Origin: Algicola sp.
GTDB taxonomy: Bacteria > Pseudomonadota > Gammaproteobacteria > Enterobacterales > Alteromonadaceae
Reading direction: 5' to 3'
DNA: 34,503 nucleotides
Assembly (NCBI GenBank): GCA_013216025.1
Contig: JABSOG010000014.1
Location: forward strand, 1-34,503
The notes below the pieces were generated by a model that saw only the letters and a list, made by a program, of their open reading frames with translations, was not told where the DNA came from and did no database searches. Positions 1 through 9,025 of this stretch are shown here, piece by piece. Positions within the stretch are counted from its first letter, which is position 1, and each line of letters starts with the position of its first letter. The position numbers and the translations under genes are program-made.

Positions 1-2
1 TC

Positions 3-242
3 GACAACGACCTGTCAGAAGCGGCAATGGAACAAAAATTTGACCTGCTCGTGCGAATTGCCCAAAAATATCGCCGTGCTATCGGCATTGCCCACCCCTA
101 TCCCGAAACCATCAAGTTTCTCAACAAAGTGTTGCCCAAATTAACAGCACGAGGGGTCAAACTGGTGCCCATCTCTGAGCTTTTACCCAAGCGTCCGCTA
201 CAAATAGCCACAGCGGCGACTGCCACAACTCGCAACGATTAA
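3..242 (+). CDS. Divergent polysaccharide deacetylase family protein (YibQ-like), C-terminal part; 5' end outside window
   Basis: Frame is open to the window edge (DNDLSEAAMEQKFDLLVRIAQKYRRAIGIAHPYPETIKFLNKVLPKL..GVKLVPISELL); the G-IAHPYPET and LVPISEL blocks are typical of this family's C-terminus. Confidence 0.8.
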   Translation, partial: DNDLSEAAMEQKFDLLVRIAQKYRRAIGIAHPYPETIKFLNKVLPKLTARGVKLVPISELLPKRPLQIATAATATTRND

Positions 243-361
243 CATACCGTTACAAACAAAACGCAAACAGGAACGATTAAAGCCATTGTGAAATGGTCAT
301 AAACAGACAATAATGATCAGATCTATGGGTAGATATCCCAATAACCAAAAAGCGAATTCCC

Positions 362-1063
362 ATGTTAAAAAGCGAAATAGAAGCCACCTTGGCAGAAACC
401 TTTGAAGATTTTGTGCTTGACCCGGACGAAAAAAACCGACTGCGTGAAGCCTTTTCCCCTTTTCAGTATGACATCAGCACGTTGCAGTATGCCCGCAATA
501 AAGCCTTTACGCTGGTGCGTCAACAATTTGCCCAATCACCCGAGAACCACGTCGAGTCATTAAAATGGCTTGAAGGGGTGATCAAAACCATTGATTCGGT
601 GCGCCAAGAGCACAGCATGAAAAAAAGCCGTGCTTATTTCAGCCCCGGCACCAGTTGCGTCGACAAAATCATTGCCTCTCTCAACTCAGTTAAAGAAAAC
701 CTCGATATATGTGTATTCACCATATCAGATGATGTGATCAGCAAAGCCATCATCGATGCGCACAAACGTGGTGTTGAGGTGAGAATAATCACCGACGACG
801 AAAAAGTCGATGACAAAGGATCAGACATAGCCGAGTTTGTCGCCAACGAAATATCCGTCAAAACTGACGATAGCCCAGCACACATGCACCACAAATTTGC
901 CATCTTCGACAAACAAATTCTACTCAACGGCAGTTTTAATTGGACCCGCAGCGCCTCAAAAAACAACAACGAAAACATCGTTGTTGATGCCACCCCACAT
1001 TTGGTAAGCAGTTTTCAGGAAACGTTTGATTCGCTTTGGGAAGAATTTATTTGGGCAAAATGA
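362..1063 (+). CDS. Phospholipase D-like domain protein with a single HKD motif (Nuc-like)
   Basis: 233 aa ORF; HxK(x)4D motif in HMHHKFAIFDKQILLNGSFNWTRSASKNNNENIVV; helical N-terminal region of unknown type. Confidence 0.85.
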   Translation: MLKSEIEATLAETFEDFVLDPDEKNRLREAFSPFQYDISTLQYARNKAFTLVRQQFAQSPENHVESLKWLEGVIKTIDSVRQEHSMKKSRAYFSPGTSCVDKIIASLNSVKENLDICVFTISDDVISKAIIDAHKRGVEVRIITDDEKVDDKGSDIAEFVANEISVKTDDSPAHMHHKFAIFDKQILLNGSFNWTRSASKNNNENIVVDATPHLVSSFQETFDSLWEEFIWAK

Positions 1064-1086
1064 GACCTTTCTTCAACAGAAGAAAG

Positions 1087-1372
1087 CAGCTCATTTTGCG
1101 CGAAGCATGGATGCTGAGGGGGCGACGCTACAAGGACGTTTAGACCACCAAAGATCCGATATTCACTTTAGCTTCATACCCCACAGAAGAAAGACAGTGT
1201 GCTCCTGCACTGTCACCTTACCCTATGTCCATATAGGGCAACACAGCTCATTTTGCGCGAGACAAGGACGACCGACATGGATGTTGGAAGTGTCGATTTT
1301 GCAGGAGCAAAAATCTACCGTCGAGGGGACAGGGCTACAGGGACGTTTAAACCACCAAAGATCCGATATTCA
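1087..1372. repeat. Degenerate direct-repeat region with hairpins downstream of the PLD-like gene
   Basis: cagctcattttgcgcga at 1087-1103 and 1244-1260 (identical); gctacaRggacgtttaRaccaccaaagatccgatattca at 1127-1165 and 1334-1372 (2 mismatches); stem-loops GACAGTG..CACTGTC (1193-1214) and CCCTAT..ATAGGG (1221-1238) between copies. Confidence 0.75.
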
Positions 1373-1462
1373 ATTCAACTTTGTATCCTCTAAGTGATTG
1401 GCTGGGGACTTGTAGCGTGCATTGGATTGCACGCTGACCGTTTCTACCTTAATTGCCCTTAT

Positions 1463-2077
1463 TCAGGCAGCAGGTGCCTCATCTTCAGGCTGTTTCGAGG
1501 CTTCAAGTACCGATTGTTTAAACCTGTCGAATCCTTCAGAAATCAAATCACGGGTTTTATTGGCGTTTTCTTTGATTTCGCCATTAAATACCCCCAGACC
1601 ATCCAAAATATCTCTGGCTTCAGCAAAACCCTTCTCGGCACCGCCGCCAACCACATCCAAAAAGTTGGTCAGTTGATCTTCGAGCGAATCTTCTTTGTGG
1701 TTTTGCTGATACAAGGGGAAAAACGCAGTGGCAAAGCTGACAATACGGTCGGCTGTGGCCTCGGGAGAAAAATCAATGCCTTCGGCAAAGGCATTTTGTG
1801 CAGCATTCTTGCCAAGGGTGGGTTCGAGTTCTTTGTTGATGGCATCAAGTGCAGTTTTGAACATCAACGCGCTGGCATCATTTTTATTGCCCAAACTGGA
1901 ATTGTAATTGGCCTGTAAGATAGATTGGTTTAACGCCTCACGCCGCTCTTCGCGACTTTCGGTGATGCTTTTTGGCTGCTCACCTTCCTCATTCTGCTTG
2001 ACCGTTGTCGTTGACAAACTGCGCTGCGAAACCTGTTCAAATGATGAAACAGCGACACTGGATATAGCCATACTCAA
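1463..2077 (-). CDS. DUF5610-domain-like protein
   Basis: 204 aa ORF; ILQANYNSSLGNKNDASALMFKTALDAINKEL and 'SPEATADRIVSFATAFFPLYQQ' resemble DUF5610 proteins; no signal peptide. Confidence 0.7.
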   Translation of the reverse strand: MSMAISSVAVSSFEQVSQRSLSTTTVKQNEEGEQPKSITESREERREALNQSILQANYNSSLGNKNDASALMFKTALDAINKELEPTLGKNAAQNAFAEGIDFSPEATADRIVSFATAFFPLYQQNHKEDSLEDQLTNFLDVVGGGAEKGFAEARDILDGLGVFNGEIKENANKTRDLISEGFDRFKQSVLEASKQPEDEAPAA

Positions 2078-2144
2078 CCTCCTAAAATACTAGTGACCAA
2101 AACATCAGTATAGCCCGAAATCGCTTATCTTTAAAGCACATGCC

Positions 2145-2183
2145 TGTCCGCAATCGAAAATCCGTTCTGTCCGATATCGGACA
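2145..2183. promoter_or_regulatory. Candidate upstream activating sequence: perfect 16-bp palindrome TGTCCGATATCGGACA plus an upstream half-site
   Basis: Palindrome 2168-2183; related half-site TGTCCGCAATCG starting at 2145, 23 bp upstream. Confidence 0.6.
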
Positions 2184-2243
2184 AATCAACCGCCCTAACG
2201 CCAAACTAAAACCTAACCGGCTGAAATAACACAATTTAAATAT

Positions 2244-2260
2244 TTGGCACGGCAGGTGCA
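2244..2260 (+). promoter_or_regulatory. Sigma-54 (-24/-12) promoter candidate for the ABC transporter operon
   Basis: TTGGCACGGCAGGTGCA matches consensus YTGGCACG-N4-TTGCA with GG-N10-GC spacing; about 50 bp upstream of the ATG at 2312. Confidence 0.75.
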
Positions 2261-2311
2261 ATCTAATAACTCAACAGTACATTTAACTTATTTCATACCG
2301 AGGTTGTCCTT

Positions 2312-3052
2312 ATGTCTAATATCACCGCTATCAACAAAACCTTAATCAAACTGAGCGGCCTGACCAAAACCTTTTCAGGCTCTGGTCGCCAAACCAAGGC
2401 GCTTAACGGCATTGATTTGACCATCAATCGCGGTGACTACCTGGCCATTGCCGGACCTTCGGGTTGTGGCAAGTCCACCCTGCTGTCGATTATCGGCTTA
2501 CTGGATGTTGGCAGCGAAGGCAGCTTTTTGCTCGACGATGTTGAAGTGTCCAAACTCAAAGCCGCCAAACGCGCCAAACTGCGCAACGAAAACATCGGAT
2601 ATGTGTTTCAAAACTTCAACCTGATTGGCGATTTGAACGTATTCAAAAACGTTGAGCTACCACTGGTTTATCGTGGCCTTTCATCTGCACAGCGCAAGAC
2701 CAAGGTCGACGAAGTGCTCGCCCGAGTCAACATGAGCGACCGGGCGCAGCACTTTCCTAACCAACTGTCTGGCGGTCAGCAGCAGCGTGTTGCCGTAGCC
2801 CGCGCTTTGGTCACCGACCCCAAACTGGTATTGGCCGATGAACCCACAGGTAACCTCGACTCAAAACAGGGCGAAGCGATTATGGACCTGCTTGACAAAC
2901 TTCATCAAGAAGGCACCACCATTTGTATGGTGACCCACGACCCGCGTTACATCGATTACGCCGCCCGTAAAGTCGAGTTGCTCGACGGCAAGGTGCTTAA
3001 AGACGAAGTTGTCATCAACCGTGGCAATGCATTGGCCGTAGAATCAATATAA
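2312..3052 (+). CDS. ABC transporter ATP-binding protein (MacB/LolD-type)
   Basis: Walker A GPSGCGKST, signature LSGGQQQRVAVARAL, Walker B LVLADEPTGNLD. Confidence 0.95.
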   Translation: MSNITAINKTLIKLSGLTKTFSGSGRQTKALNGIDLTINRGDYLAIAGPSGCGKSTLLSIIGLLDVGSEGSFLLDDVEVSKLKAAKRAKLRNENIGYVFQNFNLIGDLNVFKNVELPLVYRGLSSAQRKTKVDEVLARVNMSDRAQHFPNQLSGGQQQRVAVARALVTDPKLVLADEPTGNLDSKQGEAIMDLLDKLHQEGTTICMVTHDPRYIDYAARKVELLDGKVLKDEVVINRGNALAVESI

Positions 3053-3069
3053 GAGCAAGGGGACAAATT

Positions 3070-5529
3070 ATGCTTTCATCATTATCACAAGACATTCAAT
3101 TTGGCTTAGGACAGTTCTATCGTCGCCCCAAGTTTATGATCTCTATTATGCTGTGCCTCGCGCTTGGCATGGGACCCAACACCGCGCTGTTCAGTTTGAT
3201 TAACGAACTGCTGTTCTCGACAATTAATGTCGAACAACCAGAGCGTTTGGTGTCCATCGGATATACCGAAAGCGGCGGCGAGCGTGAAATGGTTTTACCA
3301 CCGACCTCTCATCGAGATTACCTTTACATCTCGCAAAACAGCAAAACCCTTAAGGGAAGCTTTGCCACCAGCATCAGCCAGGTCAGTTTAATGAAAGACG
3401 AAAAAGCATCTTTGATCGTCTCGCAAATGGTTTCAAGCAGTTACTTTGATGTGCTTGGCCGCGCTGCACAGCTGGGTAAAACCTTTGACGTGCCTGACGA
3501 GTTTATTATTGGTCGCGAACCTTTTGTGGTATTAAGCCAATTTTTCTGGCAGCAAAAGTACCAGTCTGACTCAGCGATAGTCGGTAACACCCTTTCGTTA
3601 AACGGTTATGATTTTAAAGTTATCGGCGTTATGCCCGGCGACTTTGAAGGCAACGCCAAAGGCATGATCCCAGATATTTGGGTACCACTGGCCATGGCAC
3701 CACAACTCAGACCGGATGAGCCAGATATGATCACCGATCCTAATTCATACTGGTTACAGTTTTACGCCCGCCTCGCTGATGGACAAACCATGGCTTCGGC
3801 AACCACCGAACTGGCCACACTATCCAAGACTTTGGTTTCAATAGACGAAGAATCCATACCGCGCTCATTTTATGCCGCCGAATTCGAATCTTATGGTATT
3901 TTGCCGCAAAGCGGCCTGAAATACCTTTCTGCTGCCCTGATGTTTATCGGTTCATTAATTTTGCTGTTGGCTTGTGCCAGTGTCGCCGCCCTGCTGTTGG
4001 CCAGAGCCACCGAGCGCCGACAGGAAATGGCTGAAAGACTGGCCATGGGCGCGAGTCGTTGGAACATCGTACGTCAATTATTGGTTGAAGGATTGTTGTT
4101 CAGCCTTGCCAGTGGTGCAGTCGCTTTGATCATGACCTTGTGGATTAGAAAATCCATTATGTCTTTGATCCCCGACCTGCCCGTCACTATCACTTTGTCG
4201 ATGCCCATTGACGGCCCCGTGATTGGTTATGTATTGTTAATCGCCACACTCGCTACCTTGTTGTTCGGTCTGGCACCAGCGTTACAGGCGACCAAGTTTG
4301 ACATCATGCCCGCACTTAAAGACCAACCCGTTGCAGGCTCGTTCGAACAAAGCACCAGCCGCTGGAGAAGCTTCTTTTTGGTTACCCAGTTTACCCTGAG
4401 TATCGCGCTGCTGATAAGCGCTGGTGTTGCCATTCACAGCATGCAAAAAGCCACCGAGGTTGACCCGGGCTTTGAATCCCAAAACGTGGTGGTATTCAGA
4501 ACCCTGCTGTCACAGTACGGTTTTCACGGTGAAGAGAAAGAAGACGTGATGCAGCGACTGAAAAGCAAATTCAATGACCTTGAAGGTGTTGAAGAGGTAG
4601 GTATCGCACGAGCTGCCCCTTTTGCCATGGACAGAACCGGTACCATTGCATTGGTATTTGACGAAAATGCTTCTGGTACGGCCAATGCTTTACCACAAAG
4701 AATAAACTATGTTGCCATAGACCAAGACTATTTTTCCTCACTGGACATTGAACTGCTCAAAGGTCGCAACCTCAGCGATGAAGACCGAGACTACCTAAGC
4801 CCAGTAACTGTACTCAATCAGGCCGCTGCCGAGTTGTTTTTTGGTGAGGTTGAAGCTGTTGGCAAATATTTGCAAATCTCAGGCGATCAAGATGCCTATG
4901 AAGTTATCGGTATAGTCGAAACGGTTAAAAACGGCACTTTGGGCGAAGATGACAAACCCTTTGTCTACTTACCGCTTGAAGAAAACGTTGGTCATGCCAT
5001 CACACTGATCATACGGACAAGCAGCAGTCCACAATTTTTGGTTGACTCGATCAAAACCGCCATCAGTGAAGTTGAACCTGTGATAGCCCTAGAAGGCATC
5101 AGCACCATGAGTGAGTTGATTGCCTTCATCCAATTGCCCTTAATTTTAATTGCCGCCTTATGCGGTGGATTAGGCGTGTTGGCGTTAATTCTTGCCATCG
5201 TCGGCGTGTACGGCTCAGTTGCTTACAGCATCCAGTTACGACAGCAAGAAGTGGGCGTGCGATTGGCCCTTGGTGCCACACCTAACCAACTGATTTGGAT
5301 GTTGCTGAAAAAAGGCCTGCTGCTGGCTATTATCGGCACCGTGCTTGGTATCGCACTGGCCTTTGGTATCACCTCGGTAATGTCAATTGTATTGGTTGGC
5401 CCGGCGCAAGATCCAGCCGCCTTTATTGGTGTGCCTTTGTTGCTGTTAGCCGTATCCACTGCGGCGATATTAATCCCTGCCAGACGCACCAGCTACCGCG
5501 AGCCGATGGCTGTTTTGAGATATGAATAA
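3070..5529 (+). CDS. ABC transporter permease, FtsX/MacB_PCD type (ADOP-like, duplicated permease)
   Basis: 819 aa; N-terminal RRPKFMISIMLCLALGMGPNTALFSLINELLF; two periplasmic/FtsX modules; RQQEVGVRLALGATPNQLIWMLLKKGL and C-terminal IPARRTSYREPMAVLRYE. Confidence 0.9.
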   Translation: MLSSLSQDIQFGLGQFYRRPKFMISIMLCLALGMGPNTALFSLINELLFSTINVEQPERLVSIGYTESGGEREMVLPPTSHRDYLYISQNSKTLKGSFATSISQVSLMKDEKASLIVSQMVSSSYFDVLGRAAQLGKTFDVPDEFIIGREPFVVLSQFFWQQKYQSDSAIVGNTLSLNGYDFKVIGVMPGDFEGNAKGMIPDIWVPLAMAPQLRPDEPDMITDPNSYWLQFYARLADGQTMASATTELATLSKTLVSIDEESIPRSFYAAEFESYGILPQSGLKYLSAALMFIGSLILLLACASVAALLLARATERRQEMAERLAMGASRWNIVRQLLVEGLLFSLASGAVALIMTLWIRKSIMSLIPDLPVTITLSMPIDGPVIGYVLLIATLATLLFGLAPALQATKFDIMPALKDQPVAGSFEQSTSRWRSFFLVTQFTLSIALLISAGVAIHSMQKATEVDPGFESQNVVVFRTLLSQYGFHGEEKEDVMQRLKSKFNDLEGVEEVGIARAAPFAMDRTGTIALVFDENASGTANALPQRINYVAIDQDYFSSLDIELLKGRNLSDEDRDYLSPVTVLNQAAAELFFGEVEAVGKYLQISGDQDAYEVIGIVETVKNGTLGEDDKPFVYLPLEENVGHAITLIIRTSSSPQFLVDSIKTAISEVEPVIALEGISTMSELIAFIQLPLILIAALCGGLGVLALILAIVGVYGSVAYSIQLRQQEVGVRLALGATPNQLIWMLLKKGLLLAIIGTVLGIALAFGITSVMSIVLVGPAQDPAAFIGVPLLLLAVSTAAILIPARRTSYREPMAVLRYE

Positions 5530-5567
5530 ATCTGCTGCGCATCTTTATAAAATGCCACTGCGTGGCA
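5524..5567 (+). repeat. Palindromic intergenic repeat A, copy 1 (overlaps permease stop codon)
   Basis: GAATAAATCTGCTGCGCATCTTTATAAAATGCCACTGCGTGGCA; hairpin TGCCAC-TGC-GTGGCA at 5553-5567; an extra hairpin GCGGAG..CTCCGC follows at 5572-5589. Confidence 0.75.
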
Positions 5568-5621
5568 AAGAGCGGAGATAATCCTCCGCCTACACCAATC
5601 GACATAACAAAGGTATTTGCG

Positions 5622-8600
5622 ATGACATTCCGGGATTTGAACAAAATATTATTGGTCGCACTGGCTGGTTACGCCACCCCAGCCCTTGGGGACACCAACA
5701 TAGAAAGTACCAAAAACGGCCCGTTTATTATCAGCGGTTTAACCATGCACCAAGACCAGCTGGTGTTTGCCAGCGCAGGTTTCTTATGGCAAGTAGACCG
5801 CAAAGGCGGTGAAGCAAAAGCCATTACCAAGGGCAGCGCTGAAGACCGTTTCCCACACTTTTCGCCCGATGGCAGCCAAGTTGCCTTCACCCGCAACAAC
5901 CAAAAAAACTCAGATGTTTACACTCTAAATCTGAGCACCAGCAAAACAAAACGCTTGACCAATCATCCGTCAGGAGATTGGGCGGTATCGTGGACTGTTG
6001 ATGGACAACACGTCAATTTTAGTTCGGCCCGCGCGAGTGGTCGTGTCTATCGTTTGTATCAAGTCGCAAGCGAACAAGGATTCGCATCTGTATTACCGAC
6101 AAAATTTGGCAATGACATGAGTTACCGCCAAGATGGAGCAATTGCGTACGTGCCTATGTCACACAACCCAAGTTTGCACGAGTTTCGCTATTACCGAGGG
6201 GGTTTAAGAGGTGAGATTCACATTGTCAAACCACAAAAAGTTAGACCAAACCAAAACCAGCAGTGGCAGCCCATCAGCAAGATAGCCCCAAAAGATGCGA
6301 ACGCTCATTCTCCTATGTGGTTAGACAAAACCCTGTACTATATTTCTGACGAAGACGGTATTGCCAATCTTTACTCTTTACGAGGGAAGTTACAAGATCA
6401 GCAACAAGCGCAATTAACCCACTTTAAGCGCCATGGCGTGCGTGATTTTGCTGTCGACAACAACGGCTTAGTCGTCTTGCAAGAGGGTTATTTCCACCGA
6501 ATGAATCTCGATGGCACAGCATTGACAAAATTGGCGGTGACTATTCCCACCAGCAACAAACTCAAACGCACCCGGCGCATCAACGCAGCGCCAAACACCA
6601 GTGAATTGTCACTGTCTAACGATGGCAGTAAATACATTATTGTCGCCCGGGGAGATGTATTTGTGGCTGACGGGCAAAGCGGCAAGAGTAACAACATTAC
6701 CAAAACCGCCAACGCAGCCGAGAGGAGTGCCACCATTTCACCCGATGGCCAGTCGATTGCGTATTTTTCGGATGCCAGCGGCCATTACCAGCTGAGTATT
6801 CAATCATTAACGGACAAAACCCAGATTCAAAGTTTTGCCATTGAACAAAACCCGTCTTTTTATCAACAACTGGCGTGGTCACCCGACAGCAACAAATTGA
6901 CCTTTAACGGCAACCGCCTGAAATTGTGGATGTTTGACCGCATCAGCGAACAATTTACTGTGGTGGCCAAATCCGAGTTTTCAGGGCAAAACCGTTTTTA
7001 CACCTCGTGGTCAAACGACAGCAACTTGTTTGCTTATGGATTGATTGACGGTTATGGCCTGTCGCGCGTGTTTGTTTATCACCACGACCAAAAGCGCTCA
7101 CAAGCCTTTAGCCCCAAAGGCCAATATGCCAACCACCCGCTGTTTGACCAAAACGGCCGCTACCTTTATTACTTTGCCAGCCCCAACGCCAACTCTACGG
7201 GTTACCGCTGGGCCGTGTTAAACGGCATAAGACAAGCCGCATTGCGCAACGGTACCTTAAAAGCAGTGGTATTGAATCAGGGCGACCAAGCGCCAATTAT
7301 GGCCGGGCTGAACCTGCCTAATCTGAATGTCGATTTTAACGACATCAAAACGCCGGTAACCATTGATTACAAGGGACTTAGCAGCAGAACCATCACACTG
7401 GATATTGGCAATCAAAACATTGCCCGAATGAGCACGTCAGCGCCTGGCAAACTTCAAGTACTGACCGAAACCTTGTCAGTGCCTATTCGACTGTACTCAC
7501 GACCACAATTTACCCTCAATCAGCTCGATTTGCGTAATCCAACGGTGTTTAAACCTTTGCAAAAAGACTTATCCAGCATGGACTTTTCTAGTGATGGTCA
7601 GCGCGCTTATTACACCAAAGGCACTAACACCTATTTGGTTGATTTGAACCCACAGCCAAAAGAAGCCGAACAACCGCCGCAAAAAATGCCGACTTTTACC
7701 TTGTTTAAATCGCTGGATCCAGTGCAAGAGTGGCAGCAAATGTTCAACGAAACCTTTAACTTTATGGTTGAGAACCTGTATGACCCCAACCTGCACGGCA
7801 ATGATCCACAACAACTGTACAGCGACTATGCCCGTTATCTGCCCAACATCAGCAGTCGACTCGAACTGTCTTACTTGCTCAAGCGCATGGCGGGGTTCCT
7901 CTCGGTCAGCCATGCAGTGGTCGCAGCAGGCGACTTAGGGCCGGGTAAAGGTAACCACGAAAATATCGGTTTGCTGGGTGCAGATTTCACCATCGACAGT
8001 GGCCGTTATCAGTTCACCAAAGTACTGCGCCAAACCAGCAGCCAAAACAGCAGTTTTGCACCGCTTGACCAATACGGTGCGCAGGTAAAAGAAGGCGAAT
8101 ACCTGATTGCCGTGAACAACCAGCAGATCACCAGCAAAAAGAACCTTTACCGCTACTTTGTCGGGCTGGCCAATCGGGTATTGTTTATCACAGTAGCTGA
8201 CAACCCCGAGGGTAAAAATGCGCGCAAGCTGCAAGTAAAAGCATTGAGCAACGAAATTGCCCTGCGCACAGAAAACTGGGCCGAGGCCAATAAACGTTAT
8301 ATTGAGCAGCAAACCCAAGGCAAAATAAAATACGTTCACATCACTCGCTTTAATCAGCAAGGCATTGAAGACTTTTTGGCAGAATATTACCGCCTTGGCG
8401 ATGCTTCAGGTTTGATCATCGACGTACGCTTCAACCCCGGTGGCACCACATCTGATACCTTGATTGAACTGCTGTCACGCAAAACCTTGTACAAATACCG
8501 CTTCCGTCAGGGCGTGGATTTGTCGGTGCCGGTCAACTCATTCGATGGTGAATCAACGTTAATCATCAACCAGTGGAATGGCTCGGCTGCCGAAACCTTT

Positions 8601-8945
8601 GCCCAAATGTACAAAGCGGCCAAAATCGGCAATGTGGTCGGCAAACCCACTTACGGCGCAGGCATCGGCCCCTATGCGTTTGGTTTGAATTTGGTCGACG
8701 GTGCCAGAGTGCAAATTCCCAATCGAGGCAGCTACCTACCCAATGGCAAATGGACCATCGAAAATCGTGGCCTACACCCCAATATCGACGTGCCAATGGA
8801 TTTATATAGCGATGGCCCGGCCAACGATGCCCAATTGAATATGGCGTTAAAAAAGAATCTAGAGCAGATTAACAACGCCAAACCGCAGCAATGGATTGAG
8901 CCTGAGTTTCCGGTGCATCCGGGCAGTAAGGTGGCGCTGCAATAA
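5622..8945 (+). CDS. Tricorn-like S41 family peptidase with N-terminal beta-propeller repeats and a PDZ-like region; secreted
   Basis: Start at 5622 gives signal peptide MTFRDLNKILLVALAGYATPALGD; WD40-like repeats (FSPDGSQVAFTRN, ISPDGQSIAYFSD, WSPDSNKLTFNG); LSVSHAVVAAGD and the S41 block LIIDVRFNPGGTTSDTLIELLSR...NQWNGSAAETFAQMYKAAKIGNVVGKPTYG. Confidence 0.9.
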   Translation: MTFRDLNKILLVALAGYATPALGDTNIESTKNGPFIISGLTMHQDQLVFASAGFLWQVDRKGGEAKAITKGSAEDRFPHFSPDGSQVAFTRNNQKNSDVYTLNLSTSKTKRLTNHPSGDWAVSWTVDGQHVNFSSARASGRVYRLYQVASEQGFASVLPTKFGNDMSYRQDGAIAYVPMSHNPSLHEFRYYRGGLRGEIHIVKPQKVRPNQNQQWQPISKIAPKDANAHSPMWLDKTLYYISDEDGIANLYSLRGKLQDQQQAQLTHFKRHGVRDFAVDNNGLVVLQEGYFHRMNLDGTALTKLAVTIPTSNKLKRTRRINAAPNTSELSLSNDGSKYIIVARGDVFVADGQSGKSNNITKTANAAERSATISPDGQSIAYFSDASGHYQLSIQSLTDKTQIQSFAIEQNPSFYQQLAWSPDSNKLTFNGNRLKLWMFDRISEQFTVVAKSEFSGQNRFYTSWSNDSNLFAYGLIDGYGLSRVFVYHHDQKRSQAFSPKGQYANHPLFDQNGRYLYYFASPNANSTGYRWAVLNGIRQAALRNGTLKAVVLNQGDQAPIMAGLNLPNLNVDFNDIKTPVTIDYKGLSSRTITLDIGNQNIARMSTSAPGKLQVLTETLSVPIRLYSRPQFTLNQLDLRNPTVFKPLQKDLSSMDFSSDGQRAYYTKGTNTYLVDLNPQPKEAEQPPQKMPTFTLFKSLDPVQEWQQMFNETFNFMVENLYDPNLHGNDPQQLYSDYARYLPNISSRLELSYLLKRMAGFLSVSHAVVAAGDLGPGKGNHENIGLLGADFTIDSGRYQFTKVLRQTSSQNSSFAPLDQYGAQVKEGEYLIAVNNQQITSKKNLYRYFVGLANRVLFITVADNPEGKNARKLQVKALSNEIALRTENWAEANKRYIEQQTQGKIKYVHITRFNQQGIEDFLAEYYRLGDASGLIIDVRFNPGGTTSDTLIELLSRKTLYKYRFRQGVDLSVPVNSFDGESTLIINQWNGSAAETFAQMYKAAKIGNVVGKPTYGAGIGPYAFGLNLVDGARVQIPNRGSYLPNGKWTIENRGLHPNIDVPMDLYSDGPANDAQLNMALKKNLEQINNAKPQQWIEPEFPVHPGSKVALQ

Positions 8946-9025
8946 AAAATCCTTAACATACAAGGCGGTAAATTACCCTCGATGACCTATACTTTCAAGT
9001 AACGAACCCTCTTGGAGTCTGAGCG

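Noticed and set aside
1026-1918. Plus-strand ORFs 1026..1397 and 1394..1918
   Set aside because: The first covers repeat DNA and overlaps the PLD gene; the second is antisense to the well-supported DUF5610-like gene and has no recognisable motif.
7569-8360. Antisense ORFs of 114 and 141 aa within the tricorn-like gene
   Set aside because: Shadow ORFs opposite a conserved peptidase frame; no independent start region or motif.
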